From: Bradyrhizobium sp. CCBAU 51627
Lineage (GTDB): Bacteria > Pseudomonadota > Alphaproteobacteria > Rhizobiales > Xanthobacteraceae
Direction: 5' to 3'
Assembly (NCBI RefSeq): GCF_028128765.1
Contig: NZ_LBJG01000024.1
Span: forward strand, 310,001-374,000
DNA: 64,000 nucleotides
A program made the position numbers and the translations under genes. Under the pieces are notes generated by a model that was not told where the DNA came from, searched no databases, and worked only from the letters and a program-made list of their open reading frames with translations. Below, in pieces: positions 42,120 through 50,442 of this stretch (its first letter is position 1; every line of letters starts with the position of its first letter).

Positions 42120-45100
42120 GTGCAGACGACGCTGCTCGGATTGGCGATTGCCTTTATTCTAGCGCTGCTGGCCGCGCTGATCGGGCCCTACTTCGTCGAC
42201 TGGAACCAGTTTCGGCCCCAGTTCGAAGCGGAGGCGACCCGGATCATCGGCGTGCCGGTGCGCGTGGCGGGCGAGCTGGATGCGCGGCTGTTGCCGGCGC
42301 CGACGCTGCGCCTGCGCTCGATCACCTTCGGCGGCAACAACGATCTCGGCCGCCTGCGCGCCGACAAGCTCGACGTCGAGTTCAGCCTGGGCTCGCTGAT
42401 GCGCGGCGAATGGCGCGCCACCGAGCTTTCGGTCGGCGGCATGGCGGTGGATATCGGCCTCGACGCCAAGGGGCGGGTCGATCTGCCCTCCACCGCGAGC
42501 GGCACCTTCAATCTGGCGTCGCTCGCCATTGACCGGCTGAACCTCACCGGCCGCATCGCGCTCCATGACGCCGCCAGCCGCTCGACGCTGGAGCTCAACG
42601 ATATCGTCTTCTCCGGCGATGTCCGCTCGCTCGCGGGCTCGGTGCGGGGGGACGGCAATGTCACCGCTGCCGGCACCCGCTATCCGTTCCGCATCTCCTC
42701 CGGCCCCAGCGCCGACGGCAGTGCTACCCGCGTTCACCTCAATATCGATCCCGGCGAGCGCGCCATCCTGGCTGATCTCGAAGGCGTTCTTGCCTTCGAT
42801 AACCGCCAGCCGAAATTCGACGGTGCGCTGACGCTGGCGGTGCCGCCGACCAAGAAGCCGGGCGAGGCGGGGCCGACGCCGTGGAAGCTCACCGCAAAAC
42901 TCAAGGCCGATCCGGCCGGTGCCAAGTTCGACCAGATCGACGCGAGCTATGGCGCGGAAGATACCGCGCTGAAAGTCGGCGGCGTCGGCGACCTCAGGTT
43001 CGGCGCCTCGCCGCTGCTGCGCGCGGTGCTGTCGGCGCGGCAGGTCGATGTCGACAGGCTCGCGGGCCGTGACGATACCGAGCCGCTTCGCATCTTGCCG
43101 GCCCTGCGCGCAGGCCTTGCCGCGATCCCGCAGGCGCCGATCCCGGCGCAGATCGAATTCAACTCCGACCAGATCATGCTGGGCGGCCGTCCGCTCCAGA
43201 ACATCACGACCGAGCTTCAGACGGACGGCCGATCCTGGACGTTCCAGCGGCTAGAGCTGCGTGCGCCCGGCATGACGCAAGTGTCGCTCAACGGCGCCAC
43301 GCCCGGCGCCGACAGCTTTAGCGGCCGCCTCAGCGTCGAGTCGTCCGATCCGGATACGCTGGTGGCCTGGCTCCAGGGTCGCAACGAGGTGGTCAGGCGC
43401 AGCACGCGGCCGCTGCGCCTTGCCGGCGAGGTGACCATCGCCGCGAACCATCTCGCCATCGACAAGCTGAAGGCCGACATCGAAGGCGGCGCGCTCGAGG
43501 GGCGCATCGCCTTCGTGCAGTCAGGCGCGAGCAAGGGCTCGCGCATCGATGCCGACCTGAAGGCGGACCGTCTCGACCTCGATGCCGCCGCGAGCTTTGT
43601 CCGCGCGCTCGCAGGTCCCCAGGGCGAATGGCCGGAGGAGGCAAAGCTCTCGCTCGATATCGGCCGGGCGATTTCGGCCGGCCAGGAACTGCGGCCGTTC
43701 GCGGCCAGGCTCGGTTACGGTCCGACCTTGCTGTCGCTGGAGCAGTTGCGGTTCGGTCAGGCCAGCGGCGTCACGACGGAGGCGAGCGGCAGCTTCGATC
43801 GCACCAAAGCCACCGGCAAGCTTGCGCTGAAATCCTCGGCTAATTCGCTGCGCGATCTCACGGCGCTGCTGGAGCCGATCGCGCCGGCGGTGCGCGCACG
43901 CTTGGATGCGATCACCCCGTTGCCCGGCGCAACGCGTCTGGCGCTCAATCTCAGCCTCGACAAGAATGCCGAACATGCCGATCGCAGCGACGCGCGCGCC
44001 GTGTTCGAGCTCGATGCGCCGCAGCTCAAGGCCGCCGCGACACTCTCGGCGCAGACGCCGGTGTCAGCCATCAACGGCATCGACATTGACCGTTTGCGCA
44101 ACAGCGACTTCACGCTGGAATCGAAAGTGTCGGCACCGCAGGCCGCCGCGCTGACCGCGCTGCTCGGCATCGATCGCATGGTCGCCGCAGGCGAGGGCGC
44201 CTCGCAGGTCGAGGGCAGGCTGAGCGGTGCATGGCGGAAGCCCTTGCAGCTGAACGCAAAGCTCAGCGGCGGCGGGTTGGACGCGGACGCGCAGGGCAGC
44301 GTCGAACTATCGGGGGCGGAGCCGAAGGGCAGCGTGAATCTGCACGTCCGCAACGCCAATCTGGCGCCGCTGCTCGGCACCAGTCCCGCCGACAAATCGG
44401 CGCAGAATGTGAGCCTGTCTTCGCGCCTCACGCTGTCAGGCAATCGCCTGTCTTTTGACGATCTCGACAGCTCCTTCCCTGGCTCGCATCTGCGCGGCCA
44501 TCTTGCCGTGACGCTCGATCAGGAGAAGAGCGTTGACGGCGAAGTCGGGCTCGACACGCTCGATCTGATGCCGGCGCTCGCGCTCGCGGTCGGTGCCGCC
44601 GGGCGCGACAGCGGCGAGTCGCTCAGTGCGGGGCTCGTCAGCGGCTGGCGCGGGCGCGTTGTGTTCCAGGCCTTGCGCGGCAGCCTGCCTGATGGAATCG
44701 AGCTGCATCCCTTCAGCGGCACGCTCAGGGGCGACGGCCAGTCGCTCGCGCTCGATGCGCTCAAGGGCGGCCTCGGCGGCGGCGAGATGACGGCAAGCCT
44801 GGACGCGCGCAACGGCGTCAACGGTCTGGCACTGAACGCGCATCTCGATCTCGCCAATGTCGATGCGACCTCGCTGCGCTACCATGGTCTGGCGCTGCCC
44901 AAGGGGCGCGCCTCGGTGCAGATGGCGCTGACGAGCCAGGGCCGGAGCGTCTCGGCGCTGACAGGCGCGCTCGCCGGCAATGGCACGGTGACGCTGGACT
45001 CGGCCGAGATCAGCGGCCTCAATCCGCGCGCCTTCGAGATCGCCATCCGCGCCAGCGACAGCGGTCAGGTCAGTGATGATGTCAGGCTGCGGCAGCTGGT

Positions 45101-45746
45101 CGAGCCCGCGTTGTCGGCTGCTCCCATTACGATCCCCTCGGCGCAGATCGCGTTCACGATCCGCGATGGCCGGCTGCGCGTCGGCGCGACGCCGCTGGAG
45201 GCCAAGAACGCGCGTGCCATCGTCTCCGGCGGTTACGACATTCCCGCCGACCAGGCCGACATCCGCGCCAGCCTGACGCCGATCATGACCGGCCTTTCCG
45301 GCGCGCCACCGGAGATCCAGCTGTTCGCGGCCGGCCCTCCCGACAAGCTCAGCCGCACCGTCGATCTGACGCCGCTGTCATCGTGGCTTGCGGTGCGCAC
45401 GATCGATCGCGAGACGCGCCGTCTGGACGCGATCGAGCGGGGCGAGCCACCGCCGGCGACCGCCGCGCTGCCGACGCTGGTCTCGCCCGAGCCCGCGCCG
45501 GAGCCGGCGCTGACCGACGTGCCGCTCCCCGGCCGCGATCCGCGCCGCGCGCTGCCGAAGGTTGGACCCAAGGCCGTTCCGACGCCGAAGGCGCCACTCG
45601 CCGCCCCCCCGGTGCCGAGCCCGCCGCTTGCAAGCCAGCAGGCCGCGCCCCTGCCGCCGCCGATCGACGTGCGGCCCGCTCCCGGCCCGCCGCCAGCAAG
45701 GCCCCGGCCGAAGCCACCGCTGGTGCTGACGCCGCAGAATCCGTAG
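42120..45746 (+). CDS. AsmA-family inner-membrane protein
   Basis: A 1208-residue protein from GTG 42120, preceded by AGGAGA (a TTG at 42102 is an alternative). One N-terminal membrane helix (LGLAIAFILALLAALIGPYF) is followed by the AsmA start FVDWNQFRPQFEAEATRIIGVPVRVAG (split in two here). The long body is repetitive beta structure of the AsmA/TamB-like lipid-channel class (LDARLLPAPTLRLRSITFGG, GRIALHDAASRSTLELND). The last 130 residues are Pro/Ala-rich. Family members are implicated in moving phospholipids across the periplasm and in outer-membrane assembly. It stands alone in its transcription unit. Confidence 0.87.
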   Translation: MQTTLLGLAIAFILALLAALIGPYFVDWNQFRPQFEAEATRIIGVPVRVAGELDARLLPAPTLRLRSITFGGNNDLGRLRADKLDVEFSLGSLMRGEWRATELSVGGMAVDIGLDAKGRVDLPSTASGTFNLASLAIDRLNLTGRIALHDAASRSTLELNDIVFSGDVRSLAGSVRGDGNVTAAGTRYPFRISSGPSADGSATRVHLNIDPGERAILADLEGVLAFDNRQPKFDGALTLAVPPTKKPGEAGPTPWKLTAKLKADPAGAKFDQIDASYGAEDTALKVGGVGDLRFGASPLLRAVLSARQVDVDRLAGRDDTEPLRILPALRAGLAAIPQAPIPAQIEFNSDQIMLGGRPLQNITTELQTDGRSWTFQRLELRAPGMTQVSLNGATPGADSFSGRLSVESSDPDTLVAWLQGRNEVVRRSTRPLRLAGEVTIAANHLAIDKLKADIEGGALEGRIAFVQSGASKGSRIDADLKADRLDLDAAASFVRALAGPQGEWPEEAKLSLDIGRAISAGQELRPFAARLGYGPTLLSLEQLRFGQASGVTTEASGSFDRTKATGKLALKSSANSLRDLTALLEPIAPAVRARLDAITPLPGATRLALNLSLDKNAEHADRSDARAVFELDAPQLKAAATLSAQTPVSAINGIDIDRLRNSDFTLESKVSAPQAAALTALLGIDRMVAAGEGASQVEGRLSGAWRKPLQLNAKLSGGGLDADAQGSVELSGAEPKGSVNLHVRNANLAPLLGTSPADKSAQNVSLSSRLTLSGNRLSFDDLDSSFPGSHLRGHLAVTLDQEKSVDGEVGLDTLDLMPALALAVGAAGRDSGESLSAGLVSGWRGRVVFQALRGSLPDGIELHPFSGTLRGDGQSLALDALKGGLGGGEMTASLDARNGVNGLALNAHLDLANVDATSLRYHGLALPKGRASVQMALTSQGRSVSALTGALAGNGTVTLDSAEISGLNPRAFEIAIRASDSGQVSDDVRLRQLVEPALSAAPITIPSAQIAFTIRDGRLRVGATPLEAKNARAIVSGGYDIPADQADIRASLTPIMTGLSGAPPEIQLFAAGPPDKLSRTVDLTPLSSWLAVRTIDRETRRLDAIERGEPPPATAALPTLVSPEPAPEPALTDVPLPGRDPRRALPKVGPKAVPTPKAPLAAPPVPSPPLASQQAAPLPPPIDVRPAPGPPPARPRPKPPLVLTPQNP

Positions 45747-45765
45747 CGCGCCGCGGGGGCGGTTG

Positions 45766-45797
45766 CGCACCTCTCCCTACGGGAGGGGTGTGGCAGC
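45766..45797. repeat. Short CCCTC/GGGAGGGG hairpin repeat
   Basis: CACCTCTCCC and GGGAGGGGTG flank TAC to make a compact hairpin just after the AsmA gene. It looks like a truncated form of the CCCTCTCCC-type repeat at 22089-22180 and may act as a terminator. Confidence 0.5.
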
Positions 45798-45974
45798 TTA
45801 CGCGACGGTAACCACACTCGCTCGCATTTGAATGAATTCTCGACAGCAAAACTGATATGATGGTTTTACTGGATTCTCGCGTTTGTTCCCTAGCGTTGGT
45901 CGCAGAGGAATTCGAAGTCCTGCCCGCACACGCAGGATGGCGGCAAAGAACTTCCAGGAACTGGGGTTACCGAG

Positions 45975-47099
45975 ATGGATGGGGCAAAGACGCTTCTGCA
46001 GGATCTGGACGACGCAATCGCGCGCGGCACCGACGAGAGCCGGGCGAAGGCGCTGTGGCATGCGACCGACCTTCTGATCACCGGTCGTTACGTCGACGAC
46101 GAGATCAGCATGTTCGGCGAGGTCATCGGCCGCCTTGCCGACGAGATCGAGGTCGCCGCGCGGGCCCAGCTCTCCGAATTGATGGCGGGCTGCGATCATG
46201 CTCCGCTCAACGTGATCGAGAAGCTCGCTTTGGACGACGAGATCGAGGTCGCCGGCCCCGTGCTGCGCGACTCGAACCGGATCAACGAGAAGGTGCTGGT
46301 CGAAAGCGCCATGACCAAAGGCCAGGCGCATCTGCTCGCGATCTCCCAGCGCGAGGCGATCGGCGAGGCCGTGACCGACGTGCTCGTCAAGCGTGGTAAC
46401 CAGGAGGTTGTCACCTCGGTCGCCAGGAACGAGGGCGCGCGCTTCTCCGGCTCGGGCCTGCTGCACATGGTCCGCCGCGCCGAGGGCGATTCAATTCTCG
46501 CCGAACAACTCGGGCTGCGCAAGGACGTGCCGCGCCACATCTTCCAGCAGCTCATCTCCAAGGCGTCGGCAGACGTCCGCCGCCGGCTCGAGACCGAGCG
46601 TCCCGAGATGATGTCGCAGATCCAGAGCTCGGTGACCGAGGTCACCGGCGATTTGCAGTCCAAATTCGGCCCGTCCTCGCGCAGCTACTTCGTCGCCAAG
46701 CGCGTGGTGACGACGCAGTACAGGGAGGGCAATCTCAACCAGGTCTCGATCTCGAACTATGCGCGCCAGCACCGCTTCGACGAGGTGCAGATCGGCCTGT
46801 CGCTGCTGTCGTCGCTGCCGGTCGACGTGATCGAGCGCGCGCTGATGGACCGTAACCGCGAGATGATCCTGGTGCTGTGCAAGGCCCTGGACTTTTCCTG
46901 GGACACGACGATGTCGCTGTTGTTCCTCGGCGCCAAGGATCATCTGATCACGGCGCGCGAGCTCCACGACAACGAGCGCGATTTCGGCCGGCTCAAGATC
47001 GAGACCTCACGCAGCATTCTGAAATTCTACCAGTCGCGCAAGAACAGCGCCGGCGCCGATCCCGCGACGGGTCGTCAGCCCGAGCTCCAGGTTCACTGA
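45975..47099 (+). CDS. DUF2336 domain-containing protein
   Basis: A 374-residue soluble protein of the DUF2336 family, common in alphaproteobacteria. It has the start LLQDLDDAIARGTDESRAKALWHATDLLI (read in two parts), the middle SQREAIGEAVTDVLVKRGNQEV and VTSVARNEGARFSGSGLLHMV, and helical repeats thereafter. Repeating short helices around residues 60-200 suggest HEAT-like packing. No enzymatic motif is visible. Role unknown; members have been linked to cell-cycle or stress control in some species only by association. It is followed 25 bp on by a small gene, perhaps in one transcript. Confidence 0.83.
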   Translation: MDGAKTLLQDLDDAIARGTDESRAKALWHATDLLITGRYVDDEISMFGEVIGRLADEIEVAARAQLSELMAGCDHAPLNVIEKLALDDEIEVAGPVLRDSNRINEKVLVESAMTKGQAHLLAISQREAIGEAVTDVLVKRGNQEVVTSVARNEGARFSGSGLLHMVRRAEGDSILAEQLGLRKDVPRHIFQQLISKASADVRRRLETERPEMMSQIQSSVTEVTGDLQSKFGPSSRSYFVAKRVVTTQYREGNLNQVSISNYARQHRFDEVQIGLSLLSSLPVDVIERALMDRNREMILVLCKALDFSWDTTMSLLFLGAKDHLITARELHDNERDFGRLKIETSRSILKFYQSRKNSAGADPATGRQPELQVH

Positions 47100-47124
47100 A
47101 CGGGACATCGAGGGAGTATTTGCA

Positions 47125-47370
47125 ATGTTGCCTCAATTCGGCACCGCGGTTCGCAAAAACAAGAGCCTCACCAAGACCCTCGTCGTCGAGACGGGCGGAT
47201 CGGCTCCGGAGAAGGCCACGGTCGACGCCGCATGGCTCGTGCTGGAAGCCGCCAACGACCTCGGTGACCACGCCGCGATCGAAGCCTGCCGCCGCGTCAT
47301 CGACGCCGAACTGAACGGCACGGTGCCGGGGAGCGCGGATACCGATCTCGTGCTGGGGTATTTCCGGTAA
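47125..47370 (+). CDS. Small hypothetical soluble protein
   Basis: An 81-residue protein with GGGAG ahead of ATG 47125. No signal peptide or membrane segment. The central stretch VDAAWLVLEAANDLGDHAAIEACRRVIDAEL is alpha-helical, with a short TPR-like feel (18 residues shown at most as DDLG-type turns). It follows the DUF2336 gene and likely shares its transcript. I do not recognise a family. Confidence 0.6.
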   Translation: MLPQFGTAVRKNKSLTKTLVVETGGSAPEKATVDAAWLVLEAANDLGDHAAIEACRRVIDAELNGTVPGSADTDLVLGYFR

Positions 47371-47813
47371 GCTTCGGCGGCCTGATGCCCGTCCCGGTCG
47401 CGGCCATATGCCGACCTCTTCTCTACCTTTGCGATAATTTATGATATGATGTAGCCTTTACTTGCAGGCACCGGTAGGTGCCGGCAGGCAATGGGGCTGG
47501 AGCGGTCGCGAGGGGGCGGCGTGCCTTCGTTGTGATCTGTTTCACGCGGACGGACGTGCCTACGGGCTATTCTGCATGCGCTCGGGACGCGGCCCTCTGC
47601 GAGTCGCGGTTGTCATTTGCTTGAAGATGATTGAAAGGCTTCCGGTGCAGGGCGCGCAGCCGCATCAGAGCTGCGAGATTGCCGATTGCCTGCACAGCGA
47701 ACGCATTGACGTCATTGCTTGCAGGTGCCGGACGCGAGACCGCGCTGATTGATCGCGGCACTGGGGGCCGGCTGGAAGTCCGTATTGAGCGCTTCACAGC
47801 ATTGGAGCCGAAC
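47371..47813. other. 443-bp gene-less region
   Basis: No frame here has a plausible product: an open frame from 47462 lacks a ribosome site and encodes scattered Cys/Arg with no family look. Around 47430-47460 is an AT-rich patch (ATAATTTATGATATGATG) that may be a promoter for the cytochrome gene. A GCAGGCACCGGTAGGTGCCGG segment near 47463 forms a short hairpin. I see no repeat of the families found elsewhere. Confidence 0.4.
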
Positions 47814-49433
47814 ATGAAATTCAATGTGCGCGTAGCATTGCTTGCCGTCATGACCCTTCTCGGCGTTTTCATTTTCGCGGCCGCGGAAGATAAGGCGCCG
47901 TCGGGCTATCCGCAGGGCTGGAGCCCTGAGACCGCCAAGCGCTGGCACTTCATCTCGCAGGGCACGGCGATCTTCCCGTATGAATGGTTTCTTGGGCTCG
48001 AGCAGCCGGGTCAGCAGCCCGGGCAGACCGAGCTGATCAGTGCGCCCGCGAACTTGCAGCGGCTCGGCTTCCTCGCTGATCCTGCGGACCCGACCAGCAA
48101 TCCGGACGGGCTTCCCATCGGACTTTACGAGACGCAGGTCGATTTCCCTGATGCCAAGCACAGGTGCTGGAAGGGCAATTGGCTCGGATTGGGCTGCGCG
48201 GGCTGTCACACCGGGCAAGCGAGCTACCGCGGCCAGCAGATCCGCATCGAGGGCGGGCCGTCTCATCTCGACATCGCTGGCCTGACCAATCAGCTTTTCG
48301 GGGCTCTGCAAACGCTCAAGACCGACGAGCAAGCCTTCGCGCGCTTTGTCGCACGTGTGCAGCATCCGCTCCCCGAAGTGGGAGCGGCGTTGGGATGCTT
48401 TGCGGCACTCCCATCGTTTCCGCCGGATCCGCAGAACCCGGAGACATCCGCGGGGGCCGGCAGATTGGACGCGCATGGAGAAGGGCTGAACCAGCTGCTT
48501 GCCTATCCGATGAACGAGGCCAGGAATTATGCGCCTCGGACCGCGCCGGTGAGATATCCGCCGCTGTGGGATACGCCGCGGTTCAGCTGGGTGCTCTACA
48601 ATGCTTCCATCCGCCAGCCGCTGACGCGCAACCTGATAGAGGCGCTCGGCGTCCAGGCGCCGATCAGGCATGACGCCACGATGATCACGAACCAGGTGAC
48701 GCATGCGGTCGACATAGACAACGTGATCTGGGGGCAGCGGGCGCTAATGGATCTGCGATCGCCGCGCTGGCCGGACAAGATCTTCAATGCGCCTGACGCG
48801 AAGCTGGCCTCAGTCGGCGCGTCGCTGTACGCAAGGGCGTGCGCGAACTGCCACGATTCCGCTCCCGCGGCAGCGGCTCCCGGGGCTTGTGACGAGATTC
48901 AGATCCGGACGTACGATCTCAAGGAGATCGGCACCGATCCCGCGCAGGCGACGACGTTCGCCGAGCGCAGAGTCACGCTGTCGAAGATCGGTGGACCGGA
49001 CGATATTGCCAACTACGAGGCCGCACAGATCGTCACCGGCAAAATCGCCGATCAATGGATCGCCAAATCCAGGGACAACGCGGCGGCCGCGGCGGCGATC
49101 AATTGCGGACGTCCCAATGAGTACCGCGGCGAGCTCAAGTACCGCGCAAGGCCTCTCAACGGCGTCTGGGCGATGGCGCCCTATCTGCACAACGGTTCGG
49201 TTCCGTCGCTCCATGATCTCCTGCTTCCGCCGGAGCAGCGGCCGAAGACATTCTTTGTCGGCAATTGGGAGTTCGATCCGGTCAACGTCGGATATGCGAT
49301 GGCCAGCGAGACCCTCGGCGCATTCAAATTCGACACCACCATCCGCGGCAATTCGAATGCCGGGCACGTTTACGGAACTGATCTGACCGAGGACGACCGC
49401 AAGGCGCTGATCGAATATCTCAAGACGCTGTGA
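47814..49433 (+). CDS. Di-haem c-type cytochrome (RoxA/cytochrome c peroxidase-like)
   Basis: A 539-residue exported protein from ATG 47814, with a signal segment (VALLAVMTLLGVFIFAAA). Two haem-binding motifs are present: CAGCH in LGCAGCHTGQ (about residue 130) and CANCH in CANCHDS (about residue 345). The late blocks GVWAMAPYLHNGSVPSLHDL and RPKTFFVGNWEFDPVNVGY are characteristic of the family holding the rubber oxygenase RoxA and related di-haem peroxidases. Family membership is firm; whether it is an oxygenase, a peroxidase or an electron carrier is open. It is periplasmic and stands alone, convergent with a methyltransferase gene. Confidence 0.83.
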   Translation: MKFNVRVALLAVMTLLGVFIFAAAEDKAPSGYPQGWSPETAKRWHFISQGTAIFPYEWFLGLEQPGQQPGQTELISAPANLQRLGFLADPADPTSNPDGLPIGLYETQVDFPDAKHRCWKGNWLGLGCAGCHTGQASYRGQQIRIEGGPSHLDIAGLTNQLFGALQTLKTDEQAFARFVARVQHPLPEVGAALGCFAALPSFPPDPQNPETSAGAGRLDAHGEGLNQLLAYPMNEARNYAPRTAPVRYPPLWDTPRFSWVLYNASIRQPLTRNLIEALGVQAPIRHDATMITNQVTHAVDIDNVIWGQRALMDLRSPRWPDKIFNAPDAKLASVGASLYARACANCHDSAPAAAAPGACDEIQIRTYDLKEIGTDPAQATTFAERRVTLSKIGGPDDIANYEAAQIVTGKIADQWIAKSRDNAAAAAAINCGRPNEYRGELKYRARPLNGVWAMAPYLHNGSVPSLHDLLLPPEQRPKTFFVGNWEFDPVNVGYAMASETLGAFKFDTTIRGNSNAGHVYGTDLTEDDRKALIEYLKTL

Positions 49434-49442
49434 GCGGAAGGG

Positions 49443-50282
49443 TCAGTCCTTGCGGCAGGTGAAGCTGTAATAGGGGCAGGTGCCGTTCGCGAAGGAGGCA
49501 TGCAATTGCGTGCCTGGAATGCCTGCGAATTCGTGCGAGACGCCGAGCAGCACCCGCGGCACGATCTCGTCCGCCAGCGCCGTCCGTCGCGCACCGTCCA
49601 GCTCCAGCGCGCGCGCGACATTGGCGGTGATGTCGTCCTCGCGCACGAGGCGCAAGCGCGACTTCCCCAGGGACTCGCGCGGATAAACGTCCTTCGACCG
49701 GTCTTCGAAACACGCCATCAGGAACGCGCCGCCGGGTCTCAGCACACGGTGGACTTCGTCCAGAAAGCGTCCCATGTCGCCATAATGCTGTGCGCTCTCG
49801 ACGTTGACCACGACGTCGAAACTCTCGTCCGCGAATGGCAGGCTGAGCGCGTCGCCGACGCGGAATGCGAGGTTGCCCTGGTCGGCATAGCGCGCCTTGT
49901 TGAAGCGGATCGCCGGCTTGCAGATGTCGAGCCCGATGTAGCTCTTCGGGTGGAGATAGCGCGCGATGTAGGACGCACCGCCGCCGCGGCCGCATCCGAC
50001 CTCCAGCACGTCCTTGCCGGCGATCGCAGCCCCCGACGCGACGTGATGGTAGAGCTGGATCGCATAGCGATCCCCTTCGTCGACCGCCTGCAGCTCGACT
50101 TGCTCGCCGTTCAGCGAGGCATAGCCGTAGTTGAGGAATCGGATGGCGGCGTCCCTGTCGAGGTTGCTGAGCAGGGAATACCAGGCGTTGGTAAAAAGTT
50201 GGCGCGCGGCGCGCGAATAGAACAGTTTTACGACGGCCTGATGTATCGGACTTGCCGCTGACGGAGACGGATCCTGCTTCAC
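49443..50282 (-). CDS. Class I SAM-dependent methyltransferase (small-molecule or lipid type)
   Basis: A 279-residue protein from a GTG start at 50282. Motif I is VLEVGCGRGGGASYIAR (about residues 92-108), motif II is near GLDICKPAIRF, post-II is SFDVVVNVESAQHY, and motif III is VLRPGGAFLMACF, all in the standard order. The GCGRGGGASY form and the YSLLSNLDRDAAIRFLNYGY head resemble methyltransferases acting on long-chain or polyketide products such as phthiotriol; substrate not shown. The gene converges on the cytochrome gene and is divergent from the cyclase gene. Confidence 0.83.
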   Translation of the reverse strand: MKQDPSPSAASPIHQAVVKLFYSRAARQLFTNAWYSLLSNLDRDAAIRFLNYGYASLNGEQVELQAVDEGDRYAIQLYHHVASGAAIAGKDVLEVGCGRGGGASYIARYLHPKSYIGLDICKPAIRFNKARYADQGNLAFRVGDALSLPFADESFDVVVNVESAQHYGDMGRFLDEVHRVLRPGGAFLMACFEDRSKDVYPRESLGKSRLRLVREDDITANVARALELDGARRTALADEIVPRVLLGVSHEFAGIPGTQLHASFANGTCPYYSFTCRKD

Positions 50283-50442
50283 GAATGAATACTCTCACGC
50301 GAAAAGGGGCAACGCTTCCACCATCAAGCATGGGCCAGTGCTTTCGATGCGTCAACATTGGCGACGCTTGCCTGCCACGATTGACTTCATTCCGACGGGG
50401 GATGTATCTTAGGTTTAGTAGAGATAATGCTGGACCCGCGTG

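Noticed and set aside
47462..47752. Small open frame in the 443-bp gap before the cytochrome gene
   Set aside because: No ribosome site, no family resemblance and an Arg/Cys-rich random-like composition.
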